DNA from: Paraburkholderia youngii
GTDB lineage: Bacteria > Pseudomonadota > Gammaproteobacteria > Burkholderiales > Burkholderiaceae
Direction of reading: 5' to 3'
DNA: 64,000 bases
Assembly (NCBI RefSeq): GCF_013366925.1
Contig: NZ_JAALDK010000002.1
Span: 930,001 to 994,000 of the forward strand
Within the stretch, counting starts at the first letter, position 1, and every line of letters begins with the position of its first letter. Below are positions 62,804-64,000 of the stretch, piece after piece. The position numbers were made by a program, and so were the translations under genes. The notes beneath the pieces are model-generated. The model did not search any database and was not told the origin of the DNA. It saw only the letters and a program-made list of their open reading frames with translations.

Positions 62804-64000
62804 GCGCGGCTCCCCGGCGCGTTCAGCGCCTTTTTCATCGTGTCGATCCAGTAGCGGTGCTGCACCGTGTAGAGGCCTTCGTCTTCGGTCTTCACGCCGC
62901 TCATCACGGGGTTCAGGCCGATCTTTTGCGCGGCTTCGTCGGCGCCGTCGATCCAGTGCTTCGAACCGCGGCACATGTCGTTCCATTCGACCGCGCGGGC
63001 CGCATAGCCCAACTGGCAGGCGCGGAATTCCTCGAGGTCATCGGGCGTGGCCATGCCGCTCACGTTGAAGAAGTCCTCGTATTGACGGATGCGGCGCGAG
63101 CGCGCTTCGTCGGACTCGCCCTTCGGCGCGATGCAGTAGATCGTCACCTCGGTCTTGTTGACCGACAGCGGCCGCAGCACGCGAATCTGCGAGCCGAACT
63201 GGTCCATCAGATACACGTTCGGGTACAGGCACAGGTTGCGCGAGTTCTGGATCATCCAGTCAGCGCGCTCGGCGCCGCAGCGCGCGGCGAATTCCTCGCG
63301 GCGGCTAAAGTTCGGACGGTCTTCGGGATTCGCCCAGCGCGTCCACAGCAGCATGTGGCCGTGCTCGAACGCGTAGAAGCCACCGCCCTGACGGCCCCAG
63401 CTGCCCGCATCCATCGCGCGGATCTTGTCTTCGCGCGCGTTTTCTTCCTTGCGATGATTGGTCGTCGCCGCGTAGTTCCAGTGCACGGCCGACACGTGAT
63501 AACCGTCCGCGCCGTTTTCCGCGGTCAGCTTCCAGTTGCCTTCATACGTGTAGGTCGACGAGCCGCGCAGCACTTCGAGTCCGTCTTCCGACTGGTCGAC
63601 GATCATGTCGATGATGAGCGCCGCCTCGCCGAGGAACGTCTCCAGCGGCGGCACGTCATCGCTCAGGCTGCCGAACAGGAAGCCGCGATAGTTGCCGAAG
63701 CGCGCGAGCTTCTTCAGATCGTGCGAGCCTTCCTTGTTGAAGCAGTCGGGATAGCCCGCTTCCGACGGGTCTTTGACCTTCAGCAGCTTGCCGCTGTTGT
63801 TGAAAGTCCAGCCGTGGAAGGGGCACGTGTAGGTGGCCTTGTTGCCGCGCTTGTGACGGCACAGCATCGCGCCGCGGTGCGTGCACGAATTGATGAACGC
63901 GTTCAGCTCGCCCTGACGGTTGCGCGCGATCACGACCGGCTGCCGGCCCATGTAGGTCGTGAAATAGTCGTTGTTGTTCGGAATCTGGCTTTCGTGCGCG
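62800..64000 (-). CDS. benA: Benzoate 1,2-dioxygenase large subunit BenA, 5' end cut by window edge
   Basis: About 400 residues of the alpha subunit, open at the right edge. The Rieske ligands are CTHRG and CPFHGW; the mononuclear iron site starts with [12 protein letters not shown] frame beginning at an internal ATG (63951) is not the true start, since similarity continues to the edge ([17 protein letters not shown]). It adds O2 to benzoate to form the cis-diol. About 50 N-terminal residues and the promoter lie outside. Confidence 0.95.

Overview
The window is 64 kb of high-GC DNA (roughly 65-68% by eye, with a few lower-GC patches) from a Betaproteobacterium, most likely Burkholderiaceae and probably Paraburkholderia or a close relative. 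The pointers are a Burkholderia-type porin remnant, NodT and Bcr/CflA efflux families, a benABCD-benE operon, PHB metabolism genes, many GcvA-type LysR regulators and a low-oxygen stress island like the lxa locus of Burkholderia cenocepacia. It reads as an accessory or secondary-replicon region rich in catabolic islands. I saw no rRNA, tRNA, CRISPR array, transposase or replication origin.

Region 1 (1-14.5 kb) is a catabolic island. A right-pointing operon carries two SDR dehydrogenases, an adrenodoxin-type ferredoxin and a P450cam-like cytochrome P450. An AveC-like membrane protein (cut by the left edge) and an APH/EcKinase-like phosphotransferase are divergent from it. Then come, on the minus strand, an MFS importer with two alpha/beta hydrolases, a decayed glyoxalase-porin scar, and a flavin-dependent hydroxylase, flavin reductase, extradiol dioxygenase and Bcr/CflA exporter set under a LysR regulator. 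The logic is P450 attack on an alicyclic or terpenoid-like substrate plus ortho-hydroxylation and meta-cleavage of a phenolic intermediate. Two enzymes (first SDR, first hydrolase) have lost their catalytic residues, and each sits beside an intact relative.

Region 2 (14.5-24.1 kb) holds an orphan TadE/TadG-like pair, a flavin reductase, a Tyr/Gly/His-rich lipoprotein, a PRC-barrel protein, and a LysR-SDR-MFS-split transketolase cluster for an unidentified sugar-like substrate.

Region 3 (24.1-35.7 kb) is a low-oxygen/stress island: PHB depolymerase, acetoacetyl-CoA reductase, a possible phasin, four universal stress proteins, an HPF-like protein, a Zn alcohol dehydrogenase, a lone receiver domain, an FNR protein with all four cluster cysteines, and a PAS histidine kinase. 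Six TTGAY-N4-RTCAA boxes lie in front of its genes, mostly 68-101 bp from the start codon. A Phd/VapC toxin-antitoxin module is embedded in it.

Region 4 (35.7-46.1 kb) has a GlcD/LldD 2-hydroxyacid oxidase pair, then a set that fits L-galactonate to 2-keto-3-deoxygluconate (Zn dehydrogenase, tagaturonate reductase-like, altronate dehydratase-like, ACS-family importer). A divergent FadR-type GntR regulator shares with it an intergenic region carrying two 18-bp repeats. An MFS exporter follows.

Region 5 (46.2-64 kb) has a periplasmic trehalase, a Tat-exported phosphoesterase, Kup, a lower-GC orphan glycosyltransferase, a tightly coupled TetR-HlyD-ABC-ABC-NodT efflux operon with a palindromic operator, and the benzoate operon benABCD-benE, with benA running off the right edge.
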